From the NCBI RefSeq assembly GCF_021130785.1, contig NC_060211.1, positions 25,529,001 through 25,593,000 on the forward strand: a DNA stretch of 64,000 nt, read 5' to 3'. Source of the DNA: Homalodisca vitripennis. Taxonomy: Eukaryota > Arthropoda > Insecta > Hemiptera > Cicadellidae. Below the pieces are notes generated by a model, which was not told where the DNA came from, searched no databases, and saw nothing but the letters and a program-made list of their open reading frames with translations. Positions 20,611 to 34,100 of the stretch are shown piece after piece; positions within the stretch are counted from its first letter, which is position 1, and every line of letters starts with the position of its first letter. The position numbers and the translations under genes were made by a program.

Positions 20611-21745
20611 GCAATTTATAAGCTTCTTGTCCTAAGAGAACAAAAAAACCTTTTAAATAGCATATATACATAGAAATATAAACTTTGAAATTGGGAGCGG
20701 TTTTGGCCTTTCTTAGAAATTTTCCATAGGTGTTATCATTATACCAATAGCAATAGGATGATTTTGTATATAAAATCTACCAAAAACACATATTTTTTAC
20801 GGCGGCCATTAAGTTTAGCTTAAAAACTAAAACATTCACACTTTAGAATCTAAAACGGAGAACTTGTTTTATTTAGCACTAAAGCTGTATTCAGTGCCTT
20901 GATATTTTATTCTCAGGGAACTTGTACAACAATTAAAATTACAGATTTAACCAAGTGCTTGAGTATCTGTACACCACTAAATTCTAGTCAAAGTATTGTG
21001 GGTGTTTGTACCGTTTATTAAATCACCAATTGAAATTTTTAACCCTGATAAATACGTTACGTGTAATTTCTTCATACCTTTCCCACTGCTGTATCTGGAG
21101 TACTTTGAACAGACAGAGTGCCAAACTATTCTGTGTTAGAGTAAATGTTTATCTATATTACATGTAATTAACCCCTTTACTGCGCTTATATACTGAGTAA
21201 TCTTGAACACTATTTACATAAAAAAATTGTGGTACTACAGTTACTAATATAATTCAAAATTAACTGTAATTTGTTTAAATCTTACATGTAATACATGGTA
21301 CATTTGATTTTTTCAGTTAAAATGTAAACAAAGTTGTGAAAAAGCATTGTCAAGAGCTCCCAGACTTCTGGTAAAAAAGCGCAATTTTTGTATTGCGCTG
21401 CCATGCTACTTAAAACTGTATCAGTGTAAATTTCATTTATGCAATTTGCACTTGTATTTTTGATGGAATAAATTATTACTTATCTTAAATTCCCACTTTG
21501 CATCGTGCAAACAGAAGTAGTAAGGAGAGCAGAGCATAAAGCAGAATGCTCAGGCCACAATGCCGGCTGGCCGTCAAGATTCGTCTAGACTAAGCGTTAG
21601 CGAAGACTTTTACATTGGTCTTACGGATAATATGATAGAGAGAAAATTGCAGAATAAATAAATCACATTTCAACTTATAACATAGTAACTAATGTATAGA
21701 CTAACCACCCCAACATATACTCATCACATCATAGGCTTTTATTAT
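20611..21745. other. Intergenic, nothing firm
   Basis: AT-rich. A lone TTAACCCCTTTACTGCGC at 21172 resembles a TTAA-element end but no partner was found. Confidence 0.5.
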
Positions 21746-21749
21746 TTAA

Positions 21750-22386
21750 CCCTTCCCACGCAGAATTTATCTTTCAATTTTGACTCATAACGCGTAATTA
21801 ACTTTAAAATTTTTTTCTACATTTTATCAACTCTAATTTTTTTTAGTTAGTGGTGGCTATTAGGAATAAAAAAATTATACAGTATCACAAAATAATCAGA
21901 CCCCTATATTTTTTTACAAATTTTCAAAATGTACATAAAATTGAAAAAAACAACCTTTTTACTTGAATTTCTAAAAATATTTTCAACAAATAAAGTAATA
22001 AAACAAAATAAAAAGATAATATAATGCTAAATACAACAGGAACACGAACAGTAAATAAGGAAATATGGCAAAACAGCGTTGAACACTAAAATATGCTGTG
22101 CCGGGATATATCCGTTTACCGCGTAATGGTTCGCTGCAGACTGAGGCTAAATCACGCCACGAGGGACAAAGCCACGCCCTCCCACCACTGTGACGCGCCA
22201 ATGAGGTCCAAACTGTAACATCTGATTTTCGGAACAAGTATTCAACACTCCCTTGAACTCTAGCGGATTCCACGGCAACTACAATTTATTAAATAACACA
22301 AAATAGACTTTGAAGGATATATCCGTTTACCGCGTTTCGGTCAAAATTAGGCCTAATGGATATATCCGTTTGCCGCGTGGGAAGGG
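21750..22386. mobile_element. piggyBac-type non-autonomous element (637 bp)
   Basis: Perfect 12-bp inverted ends CCCTTCCCACGC, each flanked by TTAA (21746-21749 and 22387-22390). Three copies of GATATATCCGTTTRCCGCGT lie in the right half (about 22106, 22317 and 22358), the last abutting the terminus. No transposase is present. The 96-codon minus-strand frame inside is not credible. Confidence 0.88.
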
Positions 22387-22390
22387 TTAA

Positions 22391-24757
22391 ACACTTCTGT
22401 GAACCCCGAACTAATGAATAAAATAAGAATCATATGGCAAGATATCTGGAAATAGATTTCATCAGTAGACTTTAAAGGTTTCATGTTATGTAGAAAAGAA
22501 AGAGTTCTATGATGGTGCATGTCCATCTACGGGATTTTGCTAAATCCAATAAACCATGCATTTAAAATTTCTTTCTAAAAGATAAAGTTACCACTTAAAG
22601 ACTATCTTAATATAAAATGAAGAAGTGTTAGGAGCCATGGGGCTCCAATGTTGCAGTTTAATAACGAAATTGTATAACAATAACTAGTTAAATAACAAGG
22701 AAATAGTTATGCTATCGTAGGAAACCTAAACAGGCAAATGTGGGGTTCAACAATAGTGTATAAGAATTAAATTAAAGCCCAAAAATTTATACTTTGCAAT
22801 GTTAATAATCAATCACTCATACAAAACAGTAAAAAAATAATGCTAAAATGTTTTATTTCTAAAGCAGTAAAATATAAACTTAAACTAGAAGTAACAATAT
22901 AAACACTTCAACTTTATTAATAAAGCAAATTAAAAAAATACATCAGTATATATAACAATGCAACAAAACAATATATGACCACATAACTACTAGGATATAA
23001 ATGCATATCTTTAATTTTTAGTTCCATATCAATATTTTTAGTTTTTTTAATCAATATTGTGCATTTGCTGTTGGAAAGTTACATACATAAAATAGGTACC
23101 ATTTTACAAAAGAAAAATTACAAAGGCCATGTGTTAAGCAACTACTATAATTTTATAACTCATTATTACTTTCTTTCAATATTACATTTTAATGCATATG
23201 TCAAGTTATACAATCTATAAACATGTAAATACCACTTCAGTTTAGTTTGTCACTTTATTCATAGTAATTGGGGAATTGTTTTACTCACTAATAATTTACA
23301 TCATAGATAAGAAATTCATAACATACAATAGAGAAAAAAGTTTGGAATTAATGCAGTTACATTCTATACCCAAAGATATTTATGAAACTGAAAAAAATGT
23401 AGTGGAGACCCAAAATATTTGTTATTTTAGCAAAAATAGTGGTACATAGACAAACAATGAACCAAAATTGTTGTTTATAACAATTATTTTATTGTTAAAA
23501 ATGAGATGACACTAACAAAGTGTCTACCTGTAACAATAAAACTTAAGCAGCTTCAACAATGCTTTACTATGTTGCTTAATGACTAATAAAGACATCTTTA
23601 AACTCAATTTCATAGATACTTTGTGAACTTAACCAATGAAATCGATTCTCTATTCTATTCAAATTACATAAGGTGTGCGTATATAATGTGTGTACTGAAA
23701 GAATACGTGAAATGAAAGGTGAATGGCATACCGAATAATTTTAGGCCTACAATACCAAAAAGATTTTTATTGTTTGATTTTATATGCTTAAATGAAAACA
23801 AATTTAGTATGATATTAAATTGCTTAAAGAACTGAATACAATGCAATTTCAGAAACAAATTCCTGAAATTTTGCATAATTTAATAAATATGAAATGGAAG
23901 ATAAAATGTTTTAACCCTTCATTTCAAGTAGTTATGTTCTCACTAAGGAGAGAATTTAATTCATTCTAAATTTATGACTTTACACAACATATTTTTTTGT
24001 TTTTTCCAGGTGGTTACCCAAAAGGCCGACTTATTGTTCAGGAGCGAAGGCCAATTTGTATTGTATACACAGTATTGCAAAACACAACCTATTTTTTGTG
24101 AAATCAACAGTGAAAATTCTCCTGAGAAAGGAATTGATTGTCAGACGCACAAGTTTTGGTGGTGGTAAAACTGACAGGATATAGCAAAAGTATCGTAAAC
24201 ATTTTAAAACGCAATGCCTGCTGCCGTTTATGATGACCAACTGGTATTTACAATGCATTTTAAGATTTTACTTACATTTTATGTCAACATATTCTGGTTT
24301 TTAAAGTAAAAATAATGGTACTTGTCTAACAATTACTTTGTCTGTACAGAGCGCAAAATAGTGGGCCAGAAATATTGTAGTTGTGGGTGCGTTAGTAAAA
24401 GGTTTGTTGTTATTTTATACAATGTAAACAATTTATGATGAGTGTTTCTAATTAACTTGGAAAGTTTTTTATTTTTGTACAATATTTTAAAATGCAGGCT
24501 GGTAAATATCTCTGTACGATTATATAGTCGATTGGCTGTGATGGTGCCAAAAGATGCACTGGGGTTAAATAACAAACCCTTTTAGACAACATTAACATAA
24601 ACCCAATTAATTATGCTCTAGCTGCGGCAAAGCCATGTAATGAAGTACTTAATAAGAGGGTCACCCTGCAGTTTTGAGATACTGACAGACAATGCAAACT
24701 GCAATGATCTTATTATTTTCTGATTGAGCGCTTATCAGCTCCTGATAGTAAATTTGG
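22391..24757. other. Intergenic AT-rich DNA, nothing recognised
   Basis: About 2.4 kb of AT-rich DNA. Short frames at 23974-24258 show no recognisable domain. Confidence 0.55.
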
Positions 24758-25650
24758 TTGATCGTGTACTTCCCAACTGTGTTCGGAAAGATCAATTTCA
24801 TGAAGACAGCATTTTCAAACTATGATTTTGGTTCTCAAGCACTATTCCGTAGTAATGTTTATAGATGGTATTTGGAATTTAGAAGGGGCCGCAATTCGCT
24901 TCAAGATGACAAACGATCAGGAAGGCCACATTCCACTGTTACTCAAGAAAATGTGCGCTATGATCCAAGAGGACAGCACTGTATTTATGTAACGATTTAA
25001 GATTCACCAGGGATTAAATCCACAGCAAAGCGATTAATAGAGAGGAGAAGAGACAGGAAAACTTGTTCTTTATGGGTACCTCACGATTTGACAGATGAGC
25101 AAAAAAGCTGAACGTAAGAGAATTAGCCAGCAGACATTCCAACTGCTTAATAATGGTGGTCATCGGACTATTTCCAAAATTATCACTGGTGATGATATGT
25201 TCTTGCGATTTTTTGACATTCCAATTTGAGCATGTGTATCAACACAAGCCATCCCCAATCAATGGTCAAGAAACAACGATCAGCAAAGAAAGTACCGTAC
25301 TGTAAGCTGTATTTTCAAGAGTACAGAATTGGTGAAGGCTATTCAGCTGGAGGGACAAAGGACTGTTACAAGTTGGTACACTGAACAATATTTACCAGAA
25401 GTTCTTCAGGTCTTACACATTAACGATTTACTTTTGCATCAAATGCCTCTTCTCACACTGCTAAAAAACTTTGCAGTTTTTCGCATCCCTCTTATTAACC
25501 TGATCTCACTACTAGCGACTTCTTATTCTTCAATCTAATAAAACATTTGCGTGGTCTTCGCTTCTATTGAATGGGTGGAAAACCCGACTTTAAAAGTGCA
25601 TTAAAACTGGAGGGTACATTGAACATGCCTTGGTAAGTCTAGCAAAAAAC
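24758..25650 (+). pseudogene. Mariner transposase, degraded
   Basis: Pieces in mariner order appear in several frames: helix-turn-helix tail VYRWYLEFRRGRNSLQDD-KRSGRP; linker LWVPHDLTDEQKK; first catalytic block ITGDD; then STELVKAIQLEGQRTVTSWY; then NASSHTAKK and HPSY-PDLTTSDFLFF around the second and third catalytic positions, and HLRGLRF. The second catalytic Asp position reads Ser, and there are multiple stops and shifts. It is a different subfamily from the fold-back element at 12486. Terminal repeats were not identified. Confidence 0.8.
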
Positions 25651-26931
25651 TCTTCATAGGTCTCTAAACTTTCAGAGTGGCTCTTGTATGTGGCAAAATT
25701 CAATCTCAAAAATTAAAAAAAAAATAATTTTGACTATGTCTAGAAAAGTAATTTTAGTTTAAATAAGGTACTGTACCTACACATGTGCAATCTTCGTGAC
25801 AGGACAGGACAAAACTAACTAGTTTTTATGTAGAAATAACTTTTGTATACCATGATTTGACCCATGAAACAGCAAAAAACCAAAAATTCATAGGAGGTTG
25901 TGGATTTTGAACTGTTCTGACCCAGTTATGTTCTTTAATACTGTGACTGCCTGGGCAATCAGTTGCATATGGCACATTGCACACAATCTATAGACAACTC
26001 CCCCTTTCCCTGTTACTTTTACACTACAGAAATATATATAACGGTCATAAAAAACACTATTTACAATAAGGCCTACAATATTTAGATTATAAATAGACAG
26101 CAGCATGAAACAGTGGCAAAATAATAAATTATGCTAATACTGCCCGGGCAATTGCCAGGATTGCCTTGAGTTAAAATTGAGAACAGGATGGTAATATACT
26201 GCATCTAGAACAAATTAGAAAAGTTTCAGGTATCTTCCGTTAGTCAAGTCAGTTACAGTTATGATGTGTGACTTTTAATCTTCATTTCAGTAAATGATAC
26301 TACAACATGGTAGGTGAATATATATAAACTTTACTTGGTTTCTATTTCACCCAATATAAAATACCAGTGATTGGAAATCTATATAACTTGGTCATTTAAT
26401 TACAACAATAAAAGTAGTAATAATATGTGACGTATTGGTTATACAGTATAATTGGTTAAATAATACATTATTTTTTAATTTTTAGCTTCTTTGCATTTTG
26501 TACTACTGAAGTATTTTTAGTAGGCTTCAAAATGTACACAACTTGAGGTAATGTACTGAATAATGTCCATGGCTGTGGATTAAAATATTTTGCAAGTATC
26601 AAGTAATTATTAAAAGAAGTTTAAAAAAATTAATAAAATTTAATTTAAGGATTTTACAATAAATTAAACTGCTACTGTGTAAATTCTGAAGTATTATGTT
26701 GTAAAATTATTGCTGATTCTACTGCCTTTTTTTACAATTGAAAAACATAAAAAACAGCTTATTAAAATATACTACTCTTGAGTGAAACTAATAACACATG
26801 TTTGATTTGTTTAGCTCACTTAATTTATGTTTCCGTCATAACAGGTAAACAAATCAATTATCACAATTTTTAGTAGCACTTAATTGTTCAAACATATTTT
26901 CTACTATATACAGATTGTTTAGTATAAAACT
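25651..26931. other. 3' flank of the ADD-domain gene
   Basis: AT-rich. Probably includes the 3' UTR of the minus-strand gene whose stop is at 26932. No polyadenylation site could be chosen. Confidence 0.5.
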
Positions 26932-28177
26932 TTATGGCTTCCCTTTGCTACGCAGCCTGTATTTGTGTATTAAGACTTTACACGGCTTAATATTGAACTT
27001 TTTACAATAAAACGCATCATCAAACTTGCTCTCTTCCTCTTCATCAATTAAATTAATTACATCAATTTTCGTTTGAGAACTGTTTTTAGCTGGTAATGCT
27101 TTTGTTTTACTAAAAGGCCCACTTCGTTTGAAAGCTACGTTTCTTTTTACAGGAGGAGTTGAACGCTTGTTACGATTCTCGTTTTCTTTGTTGCCCTCGA
27201 CTTCTAGCACCGCCTCGCAGAGTAGGGCAGGTGTGAGATCCCCGATGTCGTCATCTGTCGTCGGCGGGGATGCCACTTTTGGCCCCGCAGGATCTGACAC
27301 ACTCTGAGGAGTCGTACTGGTCACCGTTTCGTTCTCGGTCTCTCTAACCTTTTTTAACCTGGTCACTTGAACAGCTCCTGATGTGTTTGACACATTGTTA
27401 ATCTGGATATCACTGACAACAGACGACACTTGTTTATCGAGACATTCCTTGCTGCCGTCTATCAGATCTTGGTTGATTTTAGCCAAGTTGCAAATCGCGA
27501 TTTTAATACTGTAGGACAATTTATCCGAGTACGACGTCAGTTTGTTAAAGTCCATTTTTAAATCTTTACTAATTGAAGAAAACTGGTTCACCATATTTTG
27601 TACAGGTAATAAGGTGTCTTTCACGTGTTTAACACCGTTGTCCAACCAACTTATGTCGTTAACGGGAGTCCTAGTTACGTGTGTCGGTGACGGTGAGTCG
27701 TCCTCTAAATCGATGCACTCAGGGGTGATATTTTGTTGAGGAGCAGTCCTAACTGGGTGGCGCCGATTGATCGGTGTGGAAGTTTGGAAGTACGGAGATA
27801 ACTGCGAGGGAGCAGGGCGACTGACTATGATCATCTTCCTACCGCTGTGTTGTGGTGCGCGGCTTGGCACTGGACCTCTGATGAAATGATTGGTCGCGGA
27901 CGGTGGAGAAGGAGTGACCATCCGATTAGTAAGATGTTGTCTCATGTTCAATAGAGGTGTTGACATTTTCGGTGCAGGATATGGACTGTTGGTGGCTTGC
28001 TGGGTGATAACATTTATCTTATGAGTAATAGCAATCAAACAAATAGGTATTTTTGACATCACTGATTTCATGGGCAAATTAACAGAGGGGAATTTCTCAT
28101 TCATCTTTGGACAGCAATGAGATGTATCCTTTGAAAGACGGGCTTGCTTCTCTTCTTTTGGTAGCGAAGCAACTTTT
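26932..28177 (-). CDS. ADD-domain gene, exon 5
   Basis: 415 codons including the stop TAA, entered through TTTTGTTTTCAG. Starts KVASLPKEEKQARLSKD, runs through a Pro/Ser-rich region, and ends in a basic tail (KYRLRSKGKP). The frame is open above the Met at 28104, so that Met is internal and not the start. Confidence 0.88.
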
Positions 28178-31100
28178 CTGAAAACAAAAATAAATAACTT
28201 TTAATAAGTACGAATTTTAAGTTTCATTTTATATAACCAAATTGCTTCTGCTAAGTACTAAAACTAAATAATGCCAATGTTTGGTTCTTCATCCCAGGCT
28301 TCAACTAATGACAATGATATATTTCTCCAACTTTTTATAGAGTAAAGAAAACATGACACAATTTAGGTGCCAACAAATTGCAAAGGATTAAAGATAAGTT
28401 ATTTATGTAAATGAAAACAATATGTACATAAGTAAGATTATACGATGGTTTGGAAAACAAGTTCCATTTAATGCAGTTACTAAAATAACCAACACGTTGA
28501 AATAACCTACTGCTGTCTTACAATGAAACAATTCAGTTATGCACAAGTTTGTAATTTCTACAACGTAAATGATGTACTACAATAAAAAAAATAATTGTAG
28601 TGTATTTTCAATTTATATATATGTATATTAACATCCCAGTGGCAATAACTCTACAGCAGCATCACGTACATGTACATGTTTGTTTGTGAGGCCAAACTTT
28701 TTATTATATGCTAAGCTAAATTGCATGGTTGAACATGCACCATCTTACCACCATTAGTAAATAGAACTCATTCATGTCTATGTAGAAACAAAATTTCATG
28801 CAAAATTTTCAGATGAAACCTTTGTTGAGATAATTTGCAACATAATACATTCATATTCTTCTTCATAAAGTTAGTTTCATAGTGATTCCAATGAACTAGG
28901 GAGGCTACTACAATGCAAGACTGCGCTGAAATCGAATCTTATCACCGACTTTTACTATTGCATTCCTACGCTATTATTTTTCTTTCTACTTTATGAGTAA
29001 AAACGTGACATATGAAAATTTAATATGACTGTACTCAGTTTACAGATTTATTTATACTGCAATTTTCTCATTGCCATTATAGTTAGCCATAAAATCCCAT
29101 ACAGAAATGAACCTTCATGTACAATTTAAAGTCTAGTGATCAGTTTGCTTTTGAGGTAACATGCAGACAGACAGAAGTGACTTTTTCCAGCCCCACAAGT
29201 GATGGGCTTTGTTAACGCTCAGCCAAAAATACTTTTGGATACAACAGGAAGGGATATTTTTTGTATTATGTAAGTGATAAGTGATATTGCGTATTCCTAA
29301 AACGCAATATTTCTGATAGGAAAATGTTAATTCTCTGGTGGCCACAATGAGATACCAATAGTAATAGTAAAGGTAGTAAATACGGGTGTTAGTAAAATCT
29401 TATGCCATTTAATTAATTCTTCAAGGTATATTTCCAAACCACTTAAATACAGCAAAAGTTCACCCCTTACCTAAGAAATATGACACTGAAAATGTGCTAA
29501 ATTACCCCTGTTACCATCATTGTCTAAAATATATCTAAAGGTAGTCTACAGGCAATTCATAGTTTTTAGAAAAAAGAAAAATATTGTAGACCAAAATTAG
29601 CATGGCTTCAGATCGGGTACATAAATAGTAAGTGTGGCTGTTAATTTTACTGAGTCGATAATAAGGTCAGTACATAAAGGGAAATATACAACCAGCATAT
29701 TTATGTATTTTTTCTAAAGCTTTTGACACTGTCAAACACTCAAGGTTAAAGAAAATCTACAATTCTGTGGGGTAGCTAAAAACATTGAGTTGGTTCAGTT
29801 CCTATCTCTCTAACAGATTGCAGTACGTAGAAATCACATTCTTGATTAATTACAACAAATACCAAAGCATCATCAAACAGCAAGCCACTAACACTTAAGT
29901 TTAGAGTACCACAAAGCTCTATTCTGGGGCCTCTGCTATTTCTACACTATCTGAGGAGGATAAATAGCACATTAATACATAATTTAAACGGCAAACTTCG
30001 TCTCTATGCAATTGATTCGTATTTGTTTCTATCAACAAATGTTGCTGAACAGACCAAAATTTGTTCATTTGTAGAACTAGAAAATATTGGACGATTACTG
30101 AAAGGTCACAATCTGATTCTAAAACTACAAAAAAACAACTTTATGCTTTTTAAAACTAGACAAATACTAAATTAAAGGGACCGATAATAAGTTATGACTC
30201 ATCCTACTTGCTGGGGAATAAGTTTTAAAAACTAATTCCAAAAATATCATAAAAATTACAAACCAATCAAAACTAAAAAACTTTTGAAAGAATATTTAAT
30301 TAATTCAGCAGTCTACATAAACACATGCAGCAGTTTCATTTGTGCTTGAAGAATTTATTTTAATTTATGTGTGTGTATGTATCCATTCCTGTAATCAATA
30401 AAGTCTACATATAATTTTTACACTTCAAACAGTATATCTTTATTTTGATTTAACCATAGATTCAATCCTTAACCATTTAAGTGCCCGAGCATTGCTATTT
30501 GCGATCCTGCATTATATGCAAGAAATGCCAGAATCGCTATTTGCGACTTCTGCAGTAGCGCTTATATTTTATATAGTACTTGAAATAATATGAATAAATG
30601 ATTTTTTTTATTTCCATCAGCAACATATAACAGAAATTGCAAATACAAAACATGGAAATTGACTGGCCACGTAACCAGTAGTGTGGCCAGTTTTTATAAG
30701 GCAAAGATAAAAATACAATAATATTTTTTTTTTTTCTTTTTTTTCAGTCTAGCACATAAAGTTTAAATATTCAAGAAAGACACTCTCTGCAATGTTTATG
30801 CTTTCAAACTCTAAACTAGACTACTTAAATATTGTAATAACTATTCAATAATTAGAACTGTGAAAAGGTTTTTCAAATGTGCGTTAACATTAATTTATGA
30901 CATATATTGTATGCTATGGAAATAATTAAACTATATTAACTAATTACAAGATTCAAAAATTCTACATCTTGTTTAGTCATTAGCCAACTTTTCAACAGTG
31001 AACAAAATTCCCTAAGTCTAATGCTCTGTCTTATATAATAAGGGACTTGATTAAAATATTTAGGTGCAAGGTAACTATAGGAATGCCTAAAAATGGATTT

Positions 31101-34100
31101 GTTTACTTTAATTAGTCTAACATTACCTGCAGAACAGCTCCTAGTATTATAGTGATACATAGAACAGACTTAAAACTTTAAACACGAAAATATGACGGAA
31201 AGGTAGTATATTTAACGTTTGGTATAATGGAAAGGAGGTTTCCCTTTTCTGCTTTTTAAAAATAATACGTAACAAATAATTTTAAGAGATTCGTAATTTA
31301 TCGATCAGAGTTTTAAATGTGCCTCCAAAGCAGACGATACCATATTGTATACGTGAGTGAATTAAAGCAAAATACAACGATCTTAACAATGAAGTTTCAC
31401 AGAAATTTCTTAAAAAATAAAAAGTTCGAATAGATGATTTTATTTTCCTGTGTAGAGATAATATGTGTTCGTCCCATTTAAGTTTGTTATCAAAAATAAT
31501 TCCCAAATATTTAATGCTTTTCACACATTGGATTGTTCCACAGTTACAAACAAGTAAATCACAATTAGTGGAATGGAACTTTATCTCAAAAGGTAAATCG
31601 CCACCACCTGGATCAAAAAGTATCGATTTCGTTTTATTAACATTTACTTGCATTTTATTAAAATTGCACCAATCCCTTAATAATTTTAAATCATTATTTA
31701 TGTAATTATCTAACAGTGTTAATTGCTTATCATTGTAAAACAGTACAACATCATCGACAAATGCAGATATATTTCCCCTCCAACCAATCTTCAATAAGTC
31801 ATTAATAAAGACCAGGAACAAAGTTGCTGAGAGCACTGATCCCTGCGGAACGCCAACTTTAATCTCTTGTTGAGAACTGTAGCAATTATTTATTTTAACT
31901 TGTTGTTTTCTGTTAGTCAAAAAGCTTCTAAACCAATCCAAAGCCACACCCCGAATTCCTGTCGTTTCTAGTTTAGCTAAAAGAATTTCGTCATTTACAA
32001 AATCAAATGCTTTTTTTAAAATCGACAAAGATGCCTATATTTTTATCACCAGAGTAAAAATTATTGTAAATTTGTTCAGTTGCTGAAATCAAAGCATCTT
32101 CAGTGGATTTCCCTTTTGTGAAACCAAATTGATTATCACTGAAAAAACTAAATTTATTTAAGTAGGTTAGAACTCTTATAATATATTAGTATAAATTAAC
32201 TCAATGACAATACATATGCATTTTAAAGGCTTCAACGTAACTTTTGATGAAGGTTTTATTGCATTTTGGGTAGATTCTGATTTTTACGGTGGTTGTAAAG
32301 AGAGCATGTCAGTCGAGTTTAGAATCAACAGCTACACGGACGAGCCGTCACATGTTTTGTTTGTGCTGGTGTTTATTTCACAAATGATTATAAATATTGA
32401 AAGTTTTTAAGTGTAAATGGGTTTTTAGTGTTAGTATCTTGATATTATTTCGTTTGTGTATGTTGTTCTAGTCTGTGTGTAAGTAGAACAATGACTTGAC
32501 CGTGAGTTACGGTGATCGTAACTAACTAGTACTTTACTAAATACATTTGTATAGTTTTTAGTGTTTGTTCAGTGATATTTATAAACAATGAGTCGTAAAA
32601 ACATTGCTGACAATGAAGACCTAGTATTGCAGGCATTAGATTTAAGCATTAGCAGTGTAGACAATACACAGAGTGTTAGGTTAGATTAGAAACTTTCTAG
32701 TTTGTAGCGGTTCATATTTATTTTCCAAACTTTATTTGGACAAAAGTTATAGACAAAGTATAAACAATGTTTTTATATGTCTTTTTGTAAAGAATTAAAT
32801 GGAGTATAAGATAGCATAACTGAAAGTGAAAAAATAAAATATTTCAATAACACTACGTTGTTTTTGAAATACAACATGTGTTGTACAAATATTTTTGTTC
32901 ATAAAGTTTTTGTTAATGTTTTTTTTTATTGGTATAAAAACGTTACATAACTAAGCAATGTATTATATTTATGAAGTAAATATATTTATCTACAAAAAAA
33001 ACAAAAACCCAGGACATTATACCAATAAATAATTTTATTATGAATTTTTAACCAGATCCCTTGCAAAATCAGGCTTTTTCACTTTGCATTTTATGCATAC
33101 CTTATAGCAAAACACCGTGGCACTCAAAAGGGTTAAAGAATATGTAAAAATGTGTTAAAAATTATGCTTAAAATTAATAAATATCTGACTTTAAAAAGCA
33201 TGACAGACTGAATCTGAAACATTTCTTTTTTAAGAAGAGACCAATACCCTTTTAGCCTTATTCAGCCTATCTTCATGAACACTTTCCTGTACGAATATCT
33301 TATAAAACAGAATAAGCTGAGAGTCGATACAGTACAAGGTCAATGGTACTGAAAAAAGATGCTAAAGTCACATACACGATTTGAACCTGCGTCATCTCTA
33401 ACTCAGATTGTAAGTTAAAGACTACAATATCCACCCATCAGCTCTCCTAAAGTCATTTTATAAAGTGGTTTATTAAAAAAAAAATACAAGTTCTACATTG
33501 TTCACGCTTTTGATAGCTTAAATAACTTATTTAAGATTCTATGTTCTAAGACTCACACTCTCATTTCTTTCCCCAGACGTTGAAGGCCCCATAAAAGAGT
33601 TCGATGGGGCCAAATATCTGCTGGCTTACAGACATAACAACACCAGTTGTCATTTTCATCTATTTCTTTCAGCTTATCTGTTCCAAAGTTGCGCTTTATG
33701 CATTTCTATAAAAACAGAACATTCCAAAAAGTTAAATTTATCTTTGATAAACATTTTTACAAATACCATGCACATTGATCACATACCAAAACCTACTAAG
33801 GTAATGTGTTACAGAATGACACTTTAGGTATCGATACATAGATTTGACGAGCTGTAGCCTTTTCTTTTCATTGGACGAATTTAGAGAAAAATTAAGTGTA
33901 ATCAATTTTGTTTGGCGTAGTTGTTCTTGCTCTTTTCTACAGGGATTAATAGGTACGGGAAATTTGTTTTTGTTTACAGCTTTGATTTGTACAAAATCAG
34001 AAAGTGAAATATATAAAACATGTAACAAAATGTTATAAAGCTTAAAAATCCTCAAATATGAACTGTAAATTAAGGAATTCCGAACACGATCCACATTTTC

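Noticed and set aside
21172..21189. TTAACCCCTTTACTGCGC as the end of another TTAA element
   Set aside because: No matching opposite end was found nearby.
27542..27739. Plus-strand 65-codon frame
   Set aside because: Shadow of exon 5 of the minus-strand ADD gene.
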